Shown here one piece after another: positions 26,418 to 35,919 of a DNA stretch of 64,000 nucleotides. The first letter of the stretch is position 1, and each line of letters starts with the position of its first letter. The stretch lies in the NCBI RefSeq assembly GCF_022229005.1, contig NZ_JAKKFD010000002.1, positions 248,001-312,000 on the forward strand, given 5' to 3'. Source of the DNA: Micromonospora trifolii. GTDB lineage: Bacteria > Actinomycetota > Actinomycetes > Mycobacteriales > Micromonosporaceae. The notes under the pieces are model-generated. The model did no database searches, was not told the origin of the DNA, and worked only from the letters and a program-made list of their open reading frames with translations. A program made the translations under genes and the position numbers.

Positions 26418-26447
26418 TTGCGGCGGTCATCGTATACAACATACGCT
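26418..26447 (+). promoter_or_regulatory. Promoter with embedded GntR-type operator CGTAT-N5-ATACG
   Basis: -35-like TTGCGG (26418-26423) and -10-like TACGCT (26442-26447), 18 bp apart. The palindrome CGTATACAACATACG at 26431-26445 lies between them. Its left part TCGTATACA recurs upstream of the GntR gene at 34536-34544 (minus strand), suggesting the same regulator. Confidence 0.5.
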
Positions 26448-26476
26448 CCCCGAATCGCCCACTTGAGGAGCTCTCC

Positions 26477-28153
26477 ATGACGAACCTCTCCGTCCGCGAC
26501 ACGAACCTGCCCCGCCGGCGGGTGCTCCGAGCCGCCGTGGCGGCGGCCGCCGTCGTCTGCACTGTCGTCGCCTGCTCACCGGTGTCGAACAACGACGGCG
26601 GCGGCCCGTCCGGTGGCAACCAGTCGGCAGGCCAGGACTCCTTCGGTACGCCCGCCGACCCGGCCGCCGTGAAGCAGGGCGGCAAGCTGGTCATCGCCCT
26701 CTCCGCCGAGCCCGACGCGCTGGACCCGACGCTGTCGAGAAGCCTCTACTCCCGCTACGTCTTCCAGGCCATGTGCCAGAAGCTCTACGACGTCGATGAG
26801 CAGGCGCAGGTCGTACCGCAGCTCGCGACTGCCCTGCCCACCACGAGCGGCGACGGCCGGACGGTGACCATCCCATTGCGGCCCGGCGTGCGCTTCGCGG
26901 ACGGCACGGCGTTCGACTCGGCCGCGGTGAAGGCCACCCTGCAACGCCACCTCACCAACGCCCGGTCCGCGCGCAAGAGCGAACTCGGCCCCATCGACGG
27001 CATCGACACCCCGGACGCGCAGACCGTCGTCCTGCGGCTGAAGCAGCCGTTCGCACCGCTGCTCGGAGCCCTCGCCGACCGGGCCGGAATGATCATGAGT
27101 GCGCAGGCGCTGCGAGCCAAGGGCGACGACTTCGCCTCGGCGCCGGTCTGCGTCGGCCCCTTCAAGTTCGCGAAGCGGGTGCCGCAGAACTCCATCGAGG
27201 TGGTGCGGGACCCGAACTACTACGACGCGAGCAAGGTGCACCTGGACGGCATCTCGTGGCGGATCCTCACCGACGCCAGCATCCGCGCGGCCAACCTGCG
27301 CTCCGGCGACGCGCAGGTCGCCGACTCCGTGTCCACCCAGGACGTCGCCTCGCTCCGGCAGGACGCGGCGGTGTCCGTCCTCCAGTCGCAGTCCCTCGGC
27401 TACCAGGGCCTGACCATCAACGTCGGCAACGTCGACGGCGTCGGCACCGCAGCCAAGCCCATCAACCGCCCCCTCGCCCAGAACGCCAAGGTGCGGCAGG
27501 CCTTCGAGCACGCCATCGACCGTAAGGCCCTGGTCGACGCGGTCTTCAACGGTCTGCACGCCGCCGCCTGCTCGCCGATCTCGCCCGCGAGCACGTTCTC
27601 GTCTCCCGAGGCGCAGAGCTGCCCGGCGCACGACCCCGCCAAGGCCAAGCAGTTGCTGGCCGAGGCCGGCGTGCAGACGCCGTACACGGTGACGATGCTC
27701 GCCTCGAACACCCCCGACACGCTGCGCCTCGCGCAGGCGTTGCAGTCCATGGTCAAGGACGGCGGATTCGACCTGAAGATCAACCCGGTGGAGTACTCGT
27801 CGCTCCTCGACGAGCAGGACCGCGGCAACTTCGAGCTGCTGCAACTGGGGTGGAGCGGACGGATCGACCCGGACGCCAACATCACGAACTTCGTCGGCAC
27901 CGGCGCCAGCCAGAACGTCGCCGGCTACAGCAACCCGCAGCTCGACACACTGCTGACCCAGGCCCGGCAGGCCGGCGACGTCGAGGAGCGCAGGAAGCTC
28001 TACGGGCAGGCGGTCACGCTCCTTCAGCAGGACGACGCCCTGATCTACCTCTACCGGCAGCGCAACCTGACCGCCGTCAGCAAGCAGATCCAGGGCCTTC
28101 AGGTCTACCCGGACGGCGTGATCCGGGCGGCCTTCGCCGGCTTCGGCAAGTAG
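26477..28153 (+). CDS. Family 5 solute-binding lipoprotein of a peptide-type ABC importer
   Basis: 558 residues from ATG (MTNLSVRDTN) with GAGGAG upstream. Lipoprotein signal with an arginine-rich start and lipobox VVAC (Cys about 33). Mature text is that of SBP_bac_5: GGKLVIALSAEPDALDPTLSR, TIPLRPGVRFADGTAFDSAAV, VRQAFEHAIDRKALVDAVF. These proteins bind peptides, glutathione, nickel or opines; the linked gamma-glutamyltransferase favours a gamma-glutamyl compound. First gene of the operon; the permease starts 6 nt after its stop. Confidence 0.9.
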   Translation: MTNLSVRDTNLPRRRVLRAAVAAAAVVCTVVACSPVSNNDGGGPSGGNQSAGQDSFGTPADPAAVKQGGKLVIALSAEPDALDPTLSRSLYSRYVFQAMCQKLYDVDEQAQVVPQLATALPTTSGDGRTVTIPLRPGVRFADGTAFDSAAVKATLQRHLTNARSARKSELGPIDGIDTPDAQTVVLRLKQPFAPLLGALADRAGMIMSAQALRAKGDDFASAPVCVGPFKFAKRVPQNSIEVVRDPNYYDASKVHLDGISWRILTDASIRAANLRSGDAQVADSVSTQDVASLRQDAAVSVLQSQSLGYQGLTINVGNVDGVGTAAKPINRPLAQNAKVRQAFEHAIDRKALVDAVFNGLHAAACSPISPASTFSSPEAQSCPAHDPAKAKQLLAEAGVQTPYTVTMLASNTPDTLRLAQALQSMVKDGGFDLKINPVEYSSLLDEQDRGNFELLQLGWSGRIDPDANITNFVGTGASQNVAGYSNPQLDTLLTQARQAGDVEERRKLYGQAVTLLQQDDALIYLYRQRNLTAVSKQIQGLQVYPDGVIRAAFAGFGK

Positions 28154-28159
28154 GCCGTC

Positions 28160-29116
28160 ATGGCCCGATACCTGCTCACCCGCGCCTGGCAGTCGGCGCT
28201 GACCCTGCTGTTGTCGACGATCGTGGTCTTCGTCGGCGTACGGGCGCTCCCCGGCGACCCGGCCCTCGCCCTGGCCGGGGAGGACCGGTCGCCGGAGGCC
28301 CTGGAGGCCATCCGCCGGCACTACGGGCTGGACCAGCCGCTGCCGGTGCAGTTCGCCCAGTACGTGGAGCGCATGGCACAGGGTGACTTCGGGGTGTCGA
28401 TCCGCACCGGCACACCGGTCTCGTCGATGCTCACGACCGCCCTGCCGGTGACCGTCGAGCTGTCCGTCCTGGCGATCCTCATCGCGGCGGCGCTCGGCGT
28501 CGGTGCCGGGGTGCTCGCGGCGGTCCGTCGTGGACGTCCGGCGGAGTGGCTCGCCAACGGCCTGGCCCTGATCGGCCTGTCGGTGCCGCACTTCTGGCTC
28601 GGGCTGCTGGCCATCCTCTACCTGTCCGTGGCGACCGGGCTCTTCCCCGCCTCCGGCTTCGTGCCGATCCTGGAGGACCCCGTGGACAACCTGCACCACA
28701 TCGTCCTGCCGGCCGTGATCCTCGGCACCGGCCTCGCCGCCATCATCATGCGGCAGACCCGCTCGGCGATGCTGGACTCGCTCTCCTCCGACTACGTCCG
28801 CACGGCCAAGGCGAAGGGCCTGCGACCGCGCGCCGTCATCACCCGGCACGCCCTGCGGAACAGCCTCATCGTGGTGGTGACCGTCGTGGGTCTCCAACTC
28901 GGCGGGCTGATCTCGGGCGCTGTCGTCACCGAACAGATCTTCGGGCTGCCGGGCTTCGGCAAGATGACCATCGACGCGGTGTTCCAACGGGACTATCCGG
29001 TGATCCAGGCCGTCGTCCTGCTCACCGCGGCGGCCTACATCGTGATCAACTTCTTCGTGGACCTGCTCTACTCGGTCATCGATCCACGCATCAGGGTGAC
29101 GGGAGATCCGGCATGA
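28160..29116 (+). CDS. ABC transporter permease, DppB/GsiC type
   Basis: 318 residues with six membrane segments. Typical DppB start (RYLLTRAWQSALTLLL, RALPGDPALAL) and EAA loop KAKGLRPRAVITRHALRNSL (about 215-234) that contacts the ATPases. Its stop overlaps the next ATG (ATGA), giving translational coupling. Confidence 0.92.
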   Translation: MARYLLTRAWQSALTLLLSTIVVFVGVRALPGDPALALAGEDRSPEALEAIRRHYGLDQPLPVQFAQYVERMAQGDFGVSIRTGTPVSSMLTTALPVTVELSVLAILIAAALGVGAGVLAAVRRGRPAEWLANGLALIGLSVPHFWLGLLAILYLSVATGLFPASGFVPILEDPVDNLHHIVLPAVILGTGLAAIIMRQTRSAMLDSLSSDYVRTAKAKGLRPRAVITRHALRNSLIVVVTVVGLQLGGLISGAVVTEQIFGLPGFGKMTIDAVFQRDYPVIQAVVLLTAAAYIVINFFVDLLYSVIDPRIRVTGDPA

Positions 29117-30000
29117 CCGTCCTCACCGTACCGATGGCGGAGACCGGTACCGCCAGCATCACCCGGCGTACCCGGGTGCTGCGGCGACTGCGGCGCAACC
29201 CGCTCGCCGTGGTGAGCTTCGTCGTGCTCGCGCTGGCCGGCGTCATCGCGCTGCTCTCACCCTGGCTCGCGCCGTACTCGGTCGACCAGACCGACTTCGC
29301 CCGTACGTTCGCGCCTCCTGGCACCGCCGGGCACCTGCTCGGCACCGACGACCTCGGCCGCGACGTCCTCTCCCGCATCATGCTCGGTGCGCGGGCGTCG
29401 TTGCAGGTGGGGCTCCTGGCGGTGGCCACATCGCTGGTCATCGGCGTGCCGCTCGGGCTGGCCGCCGGCTACTTCCGGGCCTGGGACGCGGTGATCTCGC
29501 GCTTCACCGACCTGCTGCTGGCGTTCCCGTTCCTGATCATGGCGGTGGGGTTGGCGGCCATCCGGGGCGCCAGCCTCGGCAACGCCGCTGTGGCCATCGG
29601 CATCGCCCAGATCCCCGGGGTGATCAGGGTCGTCCGCTCGGACACGCTGCGCCTCAAGTCGCTGGACTTCGTCGCGGCCGCCGTCGTGGACGGCGCGAGC
29701 GACCTGTGGGTGCTGGCCCGGCACATCCTGCCGAACGCGACCTCGGTGATCCTGGTGCAGGCCACCGTCGCCATCCCGGCCGCGATCCTCGGCGAGGCGG
29801 TGCTGTCCTTCCTCGGTCTGGGCATCCAGCCCCCGGCGCCCAGTCTCGGCACCATGCTGGCCACCGCCCAGCAGTTCGCCGCCCGGGCACCGTGGGCCGC
29901 CGTCTTCCCCGGCGTCGTGATCATGGGTCTGGCGCTGGCGTTCAACGTCTTCGGGGACGCCCTGCGCGACGCCCTCGACCCGAAGGGAGACCGGCGATGA
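29113..30000 (+). CDS. ABC transporter permease, DppC/GsiD type
   Basis: 295 residues. The start is fixed by the ATGA overlap with the DppB-type gene. N-terminal cytoplasmic segment with LRRLRRNPLAVVSF, then six membrane segments; LLGTDDLGRDVLSRIMLGAR is the DppC signature. It pairs with the preceding permease to form the channel. Confidence 0.92.
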   Translation: MTVLTVPMAETGTASITRRTRVLRRLRRNPLAVVSFVVLALAGVIALLSPWLAPYSVDQTDFARTFAPPGTAGHLLGTDDLGRDVLSRIMLGARASLQVGLLAVATSLVIGVPLGLAAGYFRAWDAVISRFTDLLLAFPFLIMAVGLAAIRGASLGNAAVAIGIAQIPGVIRVVRSDTLRLKSLDFVAAAVVDGASDLWVLARHILPNATSVILVQATVAIPAAILGEAVLSFLGLGIQPPAPSLGTMLATAQQFAARAPWAAVFPGVVIMGLALAFNVFGDALRDALDPKGDRR

Positions 30001-31013
30001 CCACCGCCTCGGCGCCCGTGCTGGAGATCCGTGACCTGTCGGTGTCGTTCCCGACCGAGACCGGCACCGTCTCCGCTGTCGACGGGGTCAGCCTGGACCT
30101 CGCAGCCGGGGAGATCGTCGGGATGGTGGGTGAGTCGGGGTGCGGAAAGAGCGTCACTGCGATGAGCATCGCCGGACTGCTCCCGGGCAGCGCCCGGGTC
30201 ACCGGTTCGGTGCGCCTGGACGGCGCCGAGCTGGTCGGGGCCCGCGAGTCGGCCCTGCGTCGGGTCCGTGGCCGGGAGATCGCCTACATCTTCCAGGAGC
30301 CGATGACGTCGTTGAACCCGGTGCTCACCGTCGGGCGGCAGATCGGGGAGGTGCTCCAGGTCCACGAACGAATGTCCCGGCGGGCGGCGCGGGCCCGCGC
30401 CGTCGAACTGTTGACGCTCGTCGGGATCCCGTCCGCCGCCCAGCGGGTCGACGGCTATCCGCACCAGCTCTCCGGTGGCATGCGCCAGCGCGTGATGATC
30501 GCGATGGCGGTGGCCTGCGGCCCGAAGGTGCTGGTGGCCGACGAGCCGACCACAGCGCTGGACGTCACCGTCCAGGCCGGCATCCTCCAGGTGCTGCGTG
30601 ACCTGCGTGACCGGCTCGGCACGAGCGTCCTCATCATCACCCACGACCTCGGCGTGATCGCCGACATCGCCGACCGCGTCGTCGTCATGTACGCGGGCCG
30701 GGTGGTGGAACGGGCACCGGTGGACGACCTGTTCGCCCACCCCCGGCACCGGTACACGGCCGGGCTCCTGTCGGCGTCACCGCAGCCGGGCCGGCACGCC
30801 GGCACCGACCGGTTGACCGAGATCCCCGGGCTGGTGCCCGTCCTGGCCAGCCAACCCGACGCCTGCACCTTCGCGGATCGCTGCCCGGCCGCCGATGAGC
30901 AGTGCCGGGCGGCCGCCCCGCCGCTGGAGGGCATCGGCGGCACCGACCATGTCGCTGCCTGTTGGCATCCCTGCACGGCGGCACCGACGGCAGCTCAGGG
31001 GGCGAACCGATGA
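29997..31013 (+). CDS. ABC transporter ATP-binding protein, DppD type
   Basis: 338 residues, start set by the ATGA overlap. Walker A GESGCGKS (about 44), signature LSGGMRQR (about 158), Walker [13 protein letters not shown] (about 178). The C-terminal oligopeptide/dipeptide transporter domain has cysteines [14 protein letters not shown] that in relatives bind a [4Fe-4S] cluster. Confidence 0.92.
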   Translation: MTTASAPVLEIRDLSVSFPTETGTVSAVDGVSLDLAAGEIVGMVGESGCGKSVTAMSIAGLLPGSARVTGSVRLDGAELVGARESALRRVRGREIAYIFQEPMTSLNPVLTVGRQIGEVLQVHERMSRRAARARAVELLTLVGIPSAAQRVDGYPHQLSGGMRQRVMIAMAVACGPKVLVADEPTTALDVTVQAGILQVLRDLRDRLGTSVLIITHDLGVIADIADRVVVMYAGRVVERAPVDDLFAHPRHRYTAGLLSASPQPGRHAGTDRLTEIPGLVPVLASQPDACTFADRCPAADEQCRAAAPPLEGIGGTDHVAACWHPCTAAPTAAQGANR

Positions 31014-32011
31014 CGCCGCAGCCGAACGCCCTGGAGATCGCGGACCTGGTGATGCACTTCGGCCCGGTGCGGGCCGTGGACGGGGTGTCCCTGACCATCC
31101 CGCGCGGCCGGGTCACGGCCCTGGTGGGGGAGAGCGGTTCCGGAAAGTCGACTGTGGGCCGATGCGTGGTGCGGCTCGTCGAACCGACCGCCGGAACGGT
31201 CCGGATCGCGGGTACTGACGTCACCCACCTGTCCCGACGTCGACTGCGCCCCCATCGCGGAGCGGTGTCGATCGTCTTCCAGGACCCGGCCGCGTCCCTG
31301 GACCCGCGCATGCTGGTGGGTGAGATCGTGGCCGAGCCGCTGCGGTTGGCCGGCAAGCGGATCTCCCGGCGTGACCGGGACGCCCGCGTCGCCCCCCAAC
31401 TCGAACGGGTGGGCCTGCGCGCCGAGGTGGCCCGTCGCTATCCCCACGAGTTGTCCGGTGGGCAACGCCAACGGGTCAGCATCGCGCGGGCCCTGATCTC
31501 CGAGCCCATGCTGCTCATCGCTGACGAACCCACCAGCGCGCTCGACGTGTCAGTGCAGGCGTCGGTGCTCAACCTCCTCGCCGATCTGCAACGCGACATC
31601 GGGTTCGCCTGCCTGTTCATCACCCACGACCTCTCCGCTGTCGAGTACCTGGCCGACGACATCGCTGTCATGTACCTGGGTCAACTCGTCGAGACCGGCA
31701 GCCGTGAGCGGATCTTCGCCCGGCCCGCCCACCCGTACACGCAGGCGCTGCTCTCCGCCGCGCCGGTGGCCGACCCGGTGCGTCAGCGCGACCGTCAGCC
31801 GGTGCTGCTCGGCGACGACCTGCCGTCCGCGCTCGACCCGCCGTCGGGCTGCCGGTTCCGGACCCGGTGCCCGCTCGCGTTCGACAGGTGCGCGACGGAG
31901 GTGCCGGCGCAGACCGCGATCGGCGACGGCATGGCCGCGTGTCACCTGGTCCGGCCGGACGGCACCGGCCCCGACGTTCGTACCGCAGATCCCAGTGAGG
32001 TGTTGTCATGA
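31010..32011 (+). CDS. ABC transporter ATP-binding protein, DppF type
   Basis: 333 residues, start set by an ATGA overlap. Walker A GESGSGKST (about 42), signature LSGGQRQR (about 147), Walker B LLIADEPTSALD (about 165), and a C-terminal cysteine motif CRFRTRCPLAFDRC. It forms the ATPase pair with the DppD-type protein. Its stop overlaps the ggt ATG. Confidence 0.92.
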   Translation: MTPQPNALEIADLVMHFGPVRAVDGVSLTIPRGRVTALVGESGSGKSTVGRCVVRLVEPTAGTVRIAGTDVTHLSRRRLRPHRGAVSIVFQDPAASLDPRMLVGEIVAEPLRLAGKRISRRDRDARVAPQLERVGLRAEVARRYPHELSGGQRQRVSIARALISEPMLLIADEPTSALDVSVQASVLNLLADLQRDIGFACLFITHDLSAVEYLADDIAVMYLGQLVETGSRERIFARPAHPYTQALLSAAPVADPVRQRDRQPVLLGDDLPSALDPPSGCRFRTRCPLAFDRCATEVPAQTAIGDGMAACHLVRPDGTGPDVRTADPSEVLS

Positions 32012-33798
32012 CGTTCACCACCCGACCCACGTTGCAGGGCACCTTCGGCATGGTGTCCTCCACCCACTGGCTCGCCAGCCAGGCGGCGATGGGCATCCTG
32101 GAACGCGGGGGCAACGCGTTCGACGCCGCCGTCACCGCCGGGTTCGTGCTGCACGTCGTCGAGCCGCACCTGAACGGGCCGGGCGGCGAGGTGCCGGCCA
32201 TCGTGGCCACCGCCCGGGATCCCCGACCGAAGGTGCTGTGCGGGCAGGGGCCGGCCCCGGCCGGCGCCACCATCGCGCACTTCCGGTCCCTCGGGATGGA
32301 CCTCATCCCGGGTGCCGGGCCGCTCGCGGCGGCCGTACCCGGCGCTGTGGACGCCTGGCTCCTGCTGCTGCGCGAGCACGGCACGCTCACCCTCGCCGAG
32401 GTGCTGGAGCCGGCGATCGGCTACGCCGGGGCCGGGCACCCACTGGTGGGCCGGGTCGGTGACACAGTGGCGGCCGTCCGCTCCTTGTTCGAGGAACACT
32501 GGCCCACCTCCGCCGCGCTCTGGCTGCGCGGCGGCCGGCCACCGGCCGCGGGGGAGTTGGTCACCAACCCGGCGTACGCGGACACCCTGCGCCGCCTCGT
32601 CGAGGCGGGACAGGCGGCCGGCGCCGACCGGGAGGCCCAGATCGAGGCCGCACGCCGGGCCTGGAGCACGGGTTTCGTCGCCGAGGCGATCGACGCGTTC
32701 AGCCGGCGACCGTTTCAGGACTCCAGCGGACGTCCGCACGCCGGGCTGGTCACCGGCGACGACCTGGCCGGGTACTCGGCGAGCTGGGAGCAGCCCGCCA
32801 CCCTCGACTGGCACGGCTACTCGGTGGCGAAGACCGGTTTCTGGGGTCAGGGCCCGGTGTTGCTGGAGTCGTTGGCCACACTGGACGCGCTCGACGACCC
32901 GGGCGCGTACGACCCGGGGACCGCGGCGGGCGTGCACGCCCAGGTCGAGGCGCTCAAGCTCGCCTTCGCCGACCGGGAGGCCTGGTACGGCGACGGTGTG
33001 GACGTGCCCGCCAAGGCGCTGCTCTCCCACCAGTACGCGCGGGAGCGGGCCGCCCTGATCGGCGATCGCGCGTCGACGGAGTTGCGGCCGGGGCGTCCGG
33101 ACGGGGCGCAGCCGCGCCTGCCGGCCCACGTTCGACAGGGTGCCGGGCGGCGTACCGACCCGACAGACCCGACGACGGGGGAGCCGACGGTGCAGTCGGA
33201 CGGGGTGACCCGGGGCGACACCTGTCACGTGGACGTGGTCGACCGCTGGGGCAACATGATCTCCGCTACGCCCAGTGGTGGCTGGTTGCAGAGTTCCCCG
33301 ACGATTCCGGAGCTGGGCTTTCCGCTGGGCAGCAGGTTGCAGATGTTCTGGCTGGAGGAGGGGCTCGCCTCGTCGCTGGCGCCGGGCCGCCGCCCGCGGA
33401 CGACGTTGAGCCCGACGATGGTGCACCGCGACGGTGAGCCGGTGCTGGCCTGCGGCACGCCCGGTGGCGACCAGCAGGACCAGTGGCAGTTGCCGTTCCT
33501 GCTGCGGCACCTCGTCGGTGGTCAGAGCCTTCAGGAGGCCATCGACGCGCCGGCGTGGCACACGGTCAGCCTGCCGGGGTCGTTCTATCCCCGCGACATG
33601 GAGCCCGGTGTCCTGGTGGTTGAGGACCGGCTCGACGAGGGGGTGCTGGCGGCCCTGCGGGCGTACGGGCACGAGGTGCGGGTCACCGACGGGTGGAGCC
33701 TCGGTCGGCTCTGCGCGGTGACCCGTGACCCGGCGACGGGAGTGCTGGCCGCCGGTGCGAACCCCCGGGGGATGCAGGGCTACGCGTGCGGCCGGTAG
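32008..33798 (+). CDS. ggt: Gamma-glutamyltransferase family protein
   Basis: 596 residues, an Ntn hydrolase that would cleave itself into two subunits. N-terminal family text MVSSTHWLASQAAMGILERGGNAFDAAV; the predicted cleavage/nucleophile Thr405 is in GDTCHVDVVDRWGN, where most GGTs read TTH. There is no signal peptide, so unlike the periplasmic E. coli enzyme it is probably cytoplasmic. ATGA coupling to the importer ATPase implies that it hydrolyses or transfers the gamma-glutamyl group of the imported substrate. Acylase activity on other amides is possible. Confidence 0.85.
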   Translation: MTFTTRPTLQGTFGMVSSTHWLASQAAMGILERGGNAFDAAVTAGFVLHVVEPHLNGPGGEVPAIVATARDPRPKVLCGQGPAPAGATIAHFRSLGMDLIPGAGPLAAAVPGAVDAWLLLLREHGTLTLAEVLEPAIGYAGAGHPLVGRVGDTVAAVRSLFEEHWPTSAALWLRGGRPPAAGELVTNPAYADTLRRLVEAGQAAGADREAQIEAARRAWSTGFVAEAIDAFSRRPFQDSSGRPHAGLVTGDDLAGYSASWEQPATLDWHGYSVAKTGFWGQGPVLLESLATLDALDDPGAYDPGTAAGVHAQVEALKLAFADREAWYGDGVDVPAKALLSHQYARERAALIGDRASTELRPGRPDGAQPRLPAHVRQGAGRRTDPTDPTTGEPTVQSDGVTRGDTCHVDVVDRWGNMISATPSGGWLQSSPTIPELGFPLGSRLQMFWLEEGLASSLAPGRRPRTTLSPTMVHRDGEPVLACGTPGGDQQDQWQLPFLLRHLVGGQSLQEAIDAPAWHTVSLPGSFYPRDMEPGVLVVEDRLDEGVLAALRAYGHEVRVTDGWSLGRLCAVTRDPATGVLAAGANPRGMQGYACGR

Positions 33799-33821
33799 CG
33801 GGCGCCATGGCCGCGGGCCCG

Positions 33822-34502
33822 TCAGCGGGCGCCGTAGCCGCCCTCGGCGTTCTCGTACGCCGCGGCGGATGCGGCATCGAGGTGGTCGAGCGCGGCCCGC
33901 TCGGCGCGGTCACCGTCGCCTGACTCGATGGCGTCGACGAGTTGGATGTGCTCCGCCCACGAGTGTGGCGCGCGTTCGGCCGCCCCGAGCCGGAAGACCC
34001 ACTGGACATGGAGGTAGAGCGACTTGGCGATCGACGACAGCCAGGGGTTTCCGCTGATCTGGAGGATGCGCAGGTGCAGCGTGCTGTTCAGTTCGGCGAC
34101 CCGGGCCAGGTCGTGGCGCTGCGTCGCCTCGCGGCCCTGGTCGAGCAGGGCGCGTAGGGACGCCACGTCGGCCGCTGTGGCCCGCTCGGCGGCCAGCCGG
34201 GCGGCCAGCGTCTCCAGTCGCCCACGCACGGCGAACATGTCGGTGATGGTCCCGCTGCTCGGTGAGGCGACGACGGCTCCCCGGCGGGGGAGGATCACGA
34301 CGAATCCCTCCGCCTCGGCGACGCGCAGCGCCTCCCGGACGGGGTTGCGGGAGACGCCGAAGTCCTCGGCGAGCCGGTCCTCGGTCAGCCGTTCCCCGGG
34401 AAGGTAGTCGCCGTCGATGATGGCGGTCCGCAGCGCGGCGAGGACCTGATCGCGTAGCGGCAGGTGTTGCGCGCCGAGCTTGTCCCGTAGGTCTTCAGCC
34501 AC
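33822..34502 (-). CDS. GntR-family regulator, FadR/FCD type
   Basis: 226 residues from GTG (MAEDLRDKLG) with GGAGAGG 7 nt upstream; the longer frame is antisense to the DUF1275 gene. Winged helix about 10-80 (LRTAIIDGDYLPGERLTEDRLAEDFGVSRNPVREALR as separate motifs GERLTEDRLAE and VSRNPVREALR), FCD effector domain about 95-215 with metal-site His in ELNSTLHLRI and SWAEHIQLVDAI. It converges on the ggt operon. Candidate operators containing TCGTATACA lie in its own promoter and in that of the ABC operon, so it probably controls both. Confidence 0.85.
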   Translation of the reverse strand: MAEDLRDKLGAQHLPLRDQVLAALRTAIIDGDYLPGERLTEDRLAEDFGVSRNPVREALRVAEAEGFVVILPRRGAVVASPSSGTITDMFAVRGRLETLAARLAAERATAADVASLRALLDQGREATQRHDLARVAELNSTLHLRILQISGNPWLSSIAKSLYLHVQWVFRLGAAERAPHSWAEHIQLVDAIESGDGDRAERAALDHLDAASAAAYENAEGGYGAR

Positions 34503-34524
34503 CTGGTCACCTCTCCGTGAACGT

Positions 34525-34550
34525 GTCCGGACAAAGTGTATACGAAGAAC
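34525..34550. promoter_or_regulatory. Divergent promoter/operator region of gntR and the DUF1275 gene
   Basis: The minus strand carries TCGTATACAC (34535-34544), sharing TCGTATACA with the palindrome before the ABC operon. GTCCGGAC (34525-34532), an 8-bp palindrome, adjoins it. Both sit in the 70-bp gap between the two start codons. Confidence 0.5.
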
Positions 34551-34572
34551 AATTACTGGAAGGTGGCCGACA

Positions 34573-35289
34573 GTGTCGAGCACAGCGCCCCGCGTCACCC
34601 GCCCCCGCGTCGCCCCGCACCGCAACGAGCGCCTGCTGCGGCGACGGCAGGCGCTCGTCGTCGTCCTCACCTTCCTCACCGGGAGCGCCGACGCTCTCGG
34701 TTTCCTCGCCCTCGGCGGCGCCTTCGCCAGCGTGATGACCGGCAACATGGTCCTGCTCGGGCTCTCGGCCGGCCGGGGCGAGGCCGACCTGGCGCTGACC
34801 TCGGGCTGCGCCATCGTCAGCTTCATCGTCGGTGTCCTCGCGGGCGCCCGCGTCGTCGGCTCGGCACAGCCCGACGACCCGGTCTGGCCCCGGCGGGTCA
34901 CCTGGGCGCTGGTCCTGGAGCTGTCGGTGTTCGTGGTGTTCGCCGTCGTCTGGGAGGTCACACTGCACACCTCCGACGCGGGTGTCCACCTGGCGCTGCT
35001 GATGCTGTCCGCGGTCGCGCTGGGCGTACAGAGCAGTGCGATCCAACGCTTCGGCGTGTCCGGCCTGTCCTCCACGTACCTGACCGGCACACTCACCAGC
35101 CTGATCGCCGGGGTCGCCGCGCGCAGCCCGTGGGCCAGCCTGCGCCCCAAGGCTCAGGTGTTGCTGGCCCTCATGGTCGGCGCGGCGGTCGGCGCCCTGG
35201 TCGCCCTGCACCTGCCGGTCGTCGCCCCGGCCCTGCTGATCGTGCCGCTGGTGCTCGTCATCGCCGTGTCCGCGCGGATGCGGGCCTGA
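34573..35289 (+). CDS. DUF1275 (YoaK) family membrane protein
   Basis: 238 residues from GTG with GGAAGG upstream. Six or so membrane segments; family motifs LTFLTGSADALGFLALGGAFASVMTGN (in parts: TGSADALGFL, ASVMTGNMVLLG) and STYLTGTLTSL. Function of the family is unknown; it may be a transporter. Divergent from gntR, so it could share its operator. Confidence 0.85.
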   Translation: MSSTAPRVTRPRVAPHRNERLLRRRQALVVVLTFLTGSADALGFLALGGAFASVMTGNMVLLGLSAGRGEADLALTSGCAIVSFIVGVLAGARVVGSAQPDDPVWPRRVTWALVLELSVFVVFAVVWEVTLHTSDAGVHLALLMLSAVALGVQSSAIQRFGVSGLSSTYLTGTLTSLIAGVAARSPWASLRPKAQVLLALMVGAAVGALVALHLPVVAPALLIVPLVLVIAVSARMRA

Positions 35290-35292
35290 GCG

Positions 35293-35919
35293 TCAGACGC
35301 CACGGGCGAACAGGGCCAGGCGTACCCGGTTGGGGCTGTCGGTCTTGGTCATCAGGCTGGTGATGTGGGTCTTGACAGTGGTGACGCCGATGTGGAGCTG
35401 GTCGGCGATCTCGGTGTTGGACAGGCCCTCGGCGACCAGATCGAGCACATCGCGTTCCCGGGCGGTCAGGCCCGGCAGTGCCGGTGGTGACCCGGGGCGG
35501 GCGTGCACCGCGCGCTCCACGAGGCGGCGCAGCACCTCCGGGCTGAACGGGCTGTCACCGACGGCGGCCCGGCGGATGCCGTCCAGCAACTCGGTCGGGG
35601 GCGCGTCCTTGAGCAGGAACCCGCACGCTCCGGCGGTCAGCGCGGGGTAGAGGTGGTCGTCGTCGCCGAACGTGGTCAGCACCAGGACGCGGGTGGCGGG
35701 GCGGTCGGCGAGGATCCGGCTGGTCGCGGTGATCCCGTCGACACCGGGCATCCGCAGGTCCATGACGACGACGTCGGGGAGGAGCCGTCCGGCCAGTGGG
35801 ATCGCCTCCCGGCCGTTGTCGGCCTCCCCGACGACCTCGATGTCGGGTTGGGCGTCGCAGAGCATCCGCAGCCCGGCCCGGATGAGGTGCTGGTCGTCGA
35901 CCAGCAGCACCCGGATCAC
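35293..35919 (-). CDS. NarL/LuxR-type response regulator
   Basis: 208 residues from GTG giving MIRVLLVDDQ. Phospho-Asp in VVMDLRMPGVDG (about 54), Lys in LLKDA, and C-terminal LuxR helix-turn-helix LTARERDVLDLVAEGLSNTEIA. Its GTG overlaps the stop of the kinase gene (GTGA), so they are translated together. Confidence 0.9.
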   Translation of the reverse strand: MIRVLLVDDQHLIRAGLRMLCDAQPDIEVVGEADNGREAIPLAGRLLPDVVVMDLRMPGVDGITATSRILADRPATRVLVLTTFGDDDHLYPALTAGACGFLLKDAPPTELLDGIRRAAVGDSPFSPEVLRRLVERAVHARPGSPPALPGLTARERDVLDLVAEGLSNTEIADQLHIGVTTVKTHITSLMTKTDSPNRVRLALFARGV

